This document shows positions 5,515 through 5,964 of a stretch of 5,964 nucleotides of DNA, piece by piece. The stretch's first letter is position 1. The number at the start of each line of letters is the position of its first letter. The DNA is from CAYQTK01 sp964420375 (GTDB lineage: Bacteria; RBG-13-61-14; DATKZS01): contig CAYQTK010000245.1 of NCBI GenBank assembly GCA_964420375.1, forward strand, positions 1 to 5,964, given 5' to 3'. The notes beneath the pieces were generated by a model that was not told where the DNA came from, made no database searches, and saw only the letters and a list, made by a program, of their open reading frames with translations. Made by a program: the position numbers and the translations under genes.

Positions 5515-5964
5515 TCAGAATTCGGCCTTAACGCCCCCGCTAACAATCGCTCCGGGCACTATGGTGTCAGACCTTCCCTGCTGCAGGAATATGGGGTATT
5601 CTTCATTGAAGATATTTTCCGCGTTTACATAAACAGTTAAGCCGTTGAAATTGCGTGAAACCGAGGCGTCCATAGTGAAATAGCCGTCTTCTTTCAATTC
5701 GTTTTCGTTGTCGTAGTAAATATCGGCGTAATAGTTCCCGATCAAGGACACATTTACGATCCTCGGGTTTGAATAAATTATGCCGGCATGGGCTTGATGT
5801 CTTGGATCGTTGGGCAGGTAGTTGCCTTCCAGGTCCTCGTTATTATCGTCCTTGCCAATTATCGACATATTGTATGTATAGTTGCCGAAAACGCTGAGTT
5901 CATTCGAGGGATACCACCATAATTCGTTCTCCACTCCGTAAATGTCCACCTCCGAGATATTGTC
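5515..5964 (-). CDS. TonB-dependent outer-membrane receptor, C-terminal part
   Basis: The frame is open to the right edge, so only the last 149 codons are present and the true start lies outside the window; a GTG at 5949 is internal. The encoded part is the end of a 22-strand beta-barrel. Alternating aromatic and polar strands are seen: ENELWWYPSNELSVFGNYTY, then HAGIIYSNPRIVNVSLIGNYYADIYY, then TMDASVSRNFNGLTVYVNAENIFNEEYP. The near-terminal NAENIFNEEYP corresponds to the common xNLFDxxY motif of these receptors, and the protein ends in PGAIVSGGVKAEF. A terminal Phe is the usual recognition signal for the BAM assembly machinery. Ligand specificity (siderophore, cobalamin, other chelate) lies in the missing plug and loops. 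It is the first gene of the apparent operon visible here. Stop TGA. Confidence 0.88.
   Translation of the reverse strand, partial: DNISEVDIYGVENELWWYPSNELSVFGNYTYNMSIIGKDDNNEDLEGNYLPNDPRHQAHAGIIYSNPRIVNVSLIGNYYADIYYDNENELKEDGYFTMDASVSRNFNGLTVYVNAENIFNEEYPIFLQQGRSDTIVPGAIVSGGVKAEF

Overview
The window comes from a Gram-negative bacterium: one reading frame is the C-terminus of a TonB-dependent outer-membrane receptor. Two FmdE-family (PF02663) genes, a family common in anaerobic bacteria and methanogens, together with moderate base composition suggest a strict anaerobe, possibly of the Desulfobacterota/deltaproteobacterial group. No 16S or other decisive taxonomic marker is present, so this placement is an inference of moderate to low confidence. 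All six genes lie on the minus strand, so transcription runs from high to low coordinates.

Layout in transcription order. (1) 5964-5515: last 149 codons of a TonB-dependent receptor. (2) 5409-4858: TsaA/TrmO-like SAM-binding protein. (3) 4856-4224: canonical cytoplasmic FmdE protein with a C-terminal zinc-finger-like module; its Shine-Dalgarno lies inside the end of gene 2 and only one base separates the two frames. (4) 4193-3042: larger, apparently exported, divergent FmdE-family protein. (5) 2989-2339: class I SAM-dependent methyltransferase. Gaps of 105, 1, 30 and 52 bases and the absence of a convincing terminator suggest one operon. (6) After a non-coding stretch of about 620 bases comes rho (1719-331), which appears to have its own promoter and a leader of roughly 280 bases. 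The window ends with 330 non-coding bases.

The operon combines an outer-membrane importer, a predicted periplasmic FmdE-like protein, a cytoplasmic Cys/His FmdE protein and two SAM-binding enzymes. This looks like a system that takes up and handles a metal or metal-chelate/cofactor. The substrate cannot be read from the sequence.

The two non-coding stretches flanking rho carry a family of short palindromic repeats (core GCGAC-loop-GTCGC, usually preceded by GTGCGA), five copies in total, all in the same orientation. Two of them sit in a degenerate tandem repeat with a period of 116 bases that runs up to the end of rho. They resemble REP elements. No transposase, tRNA, rRNA or CRISPR array was found.
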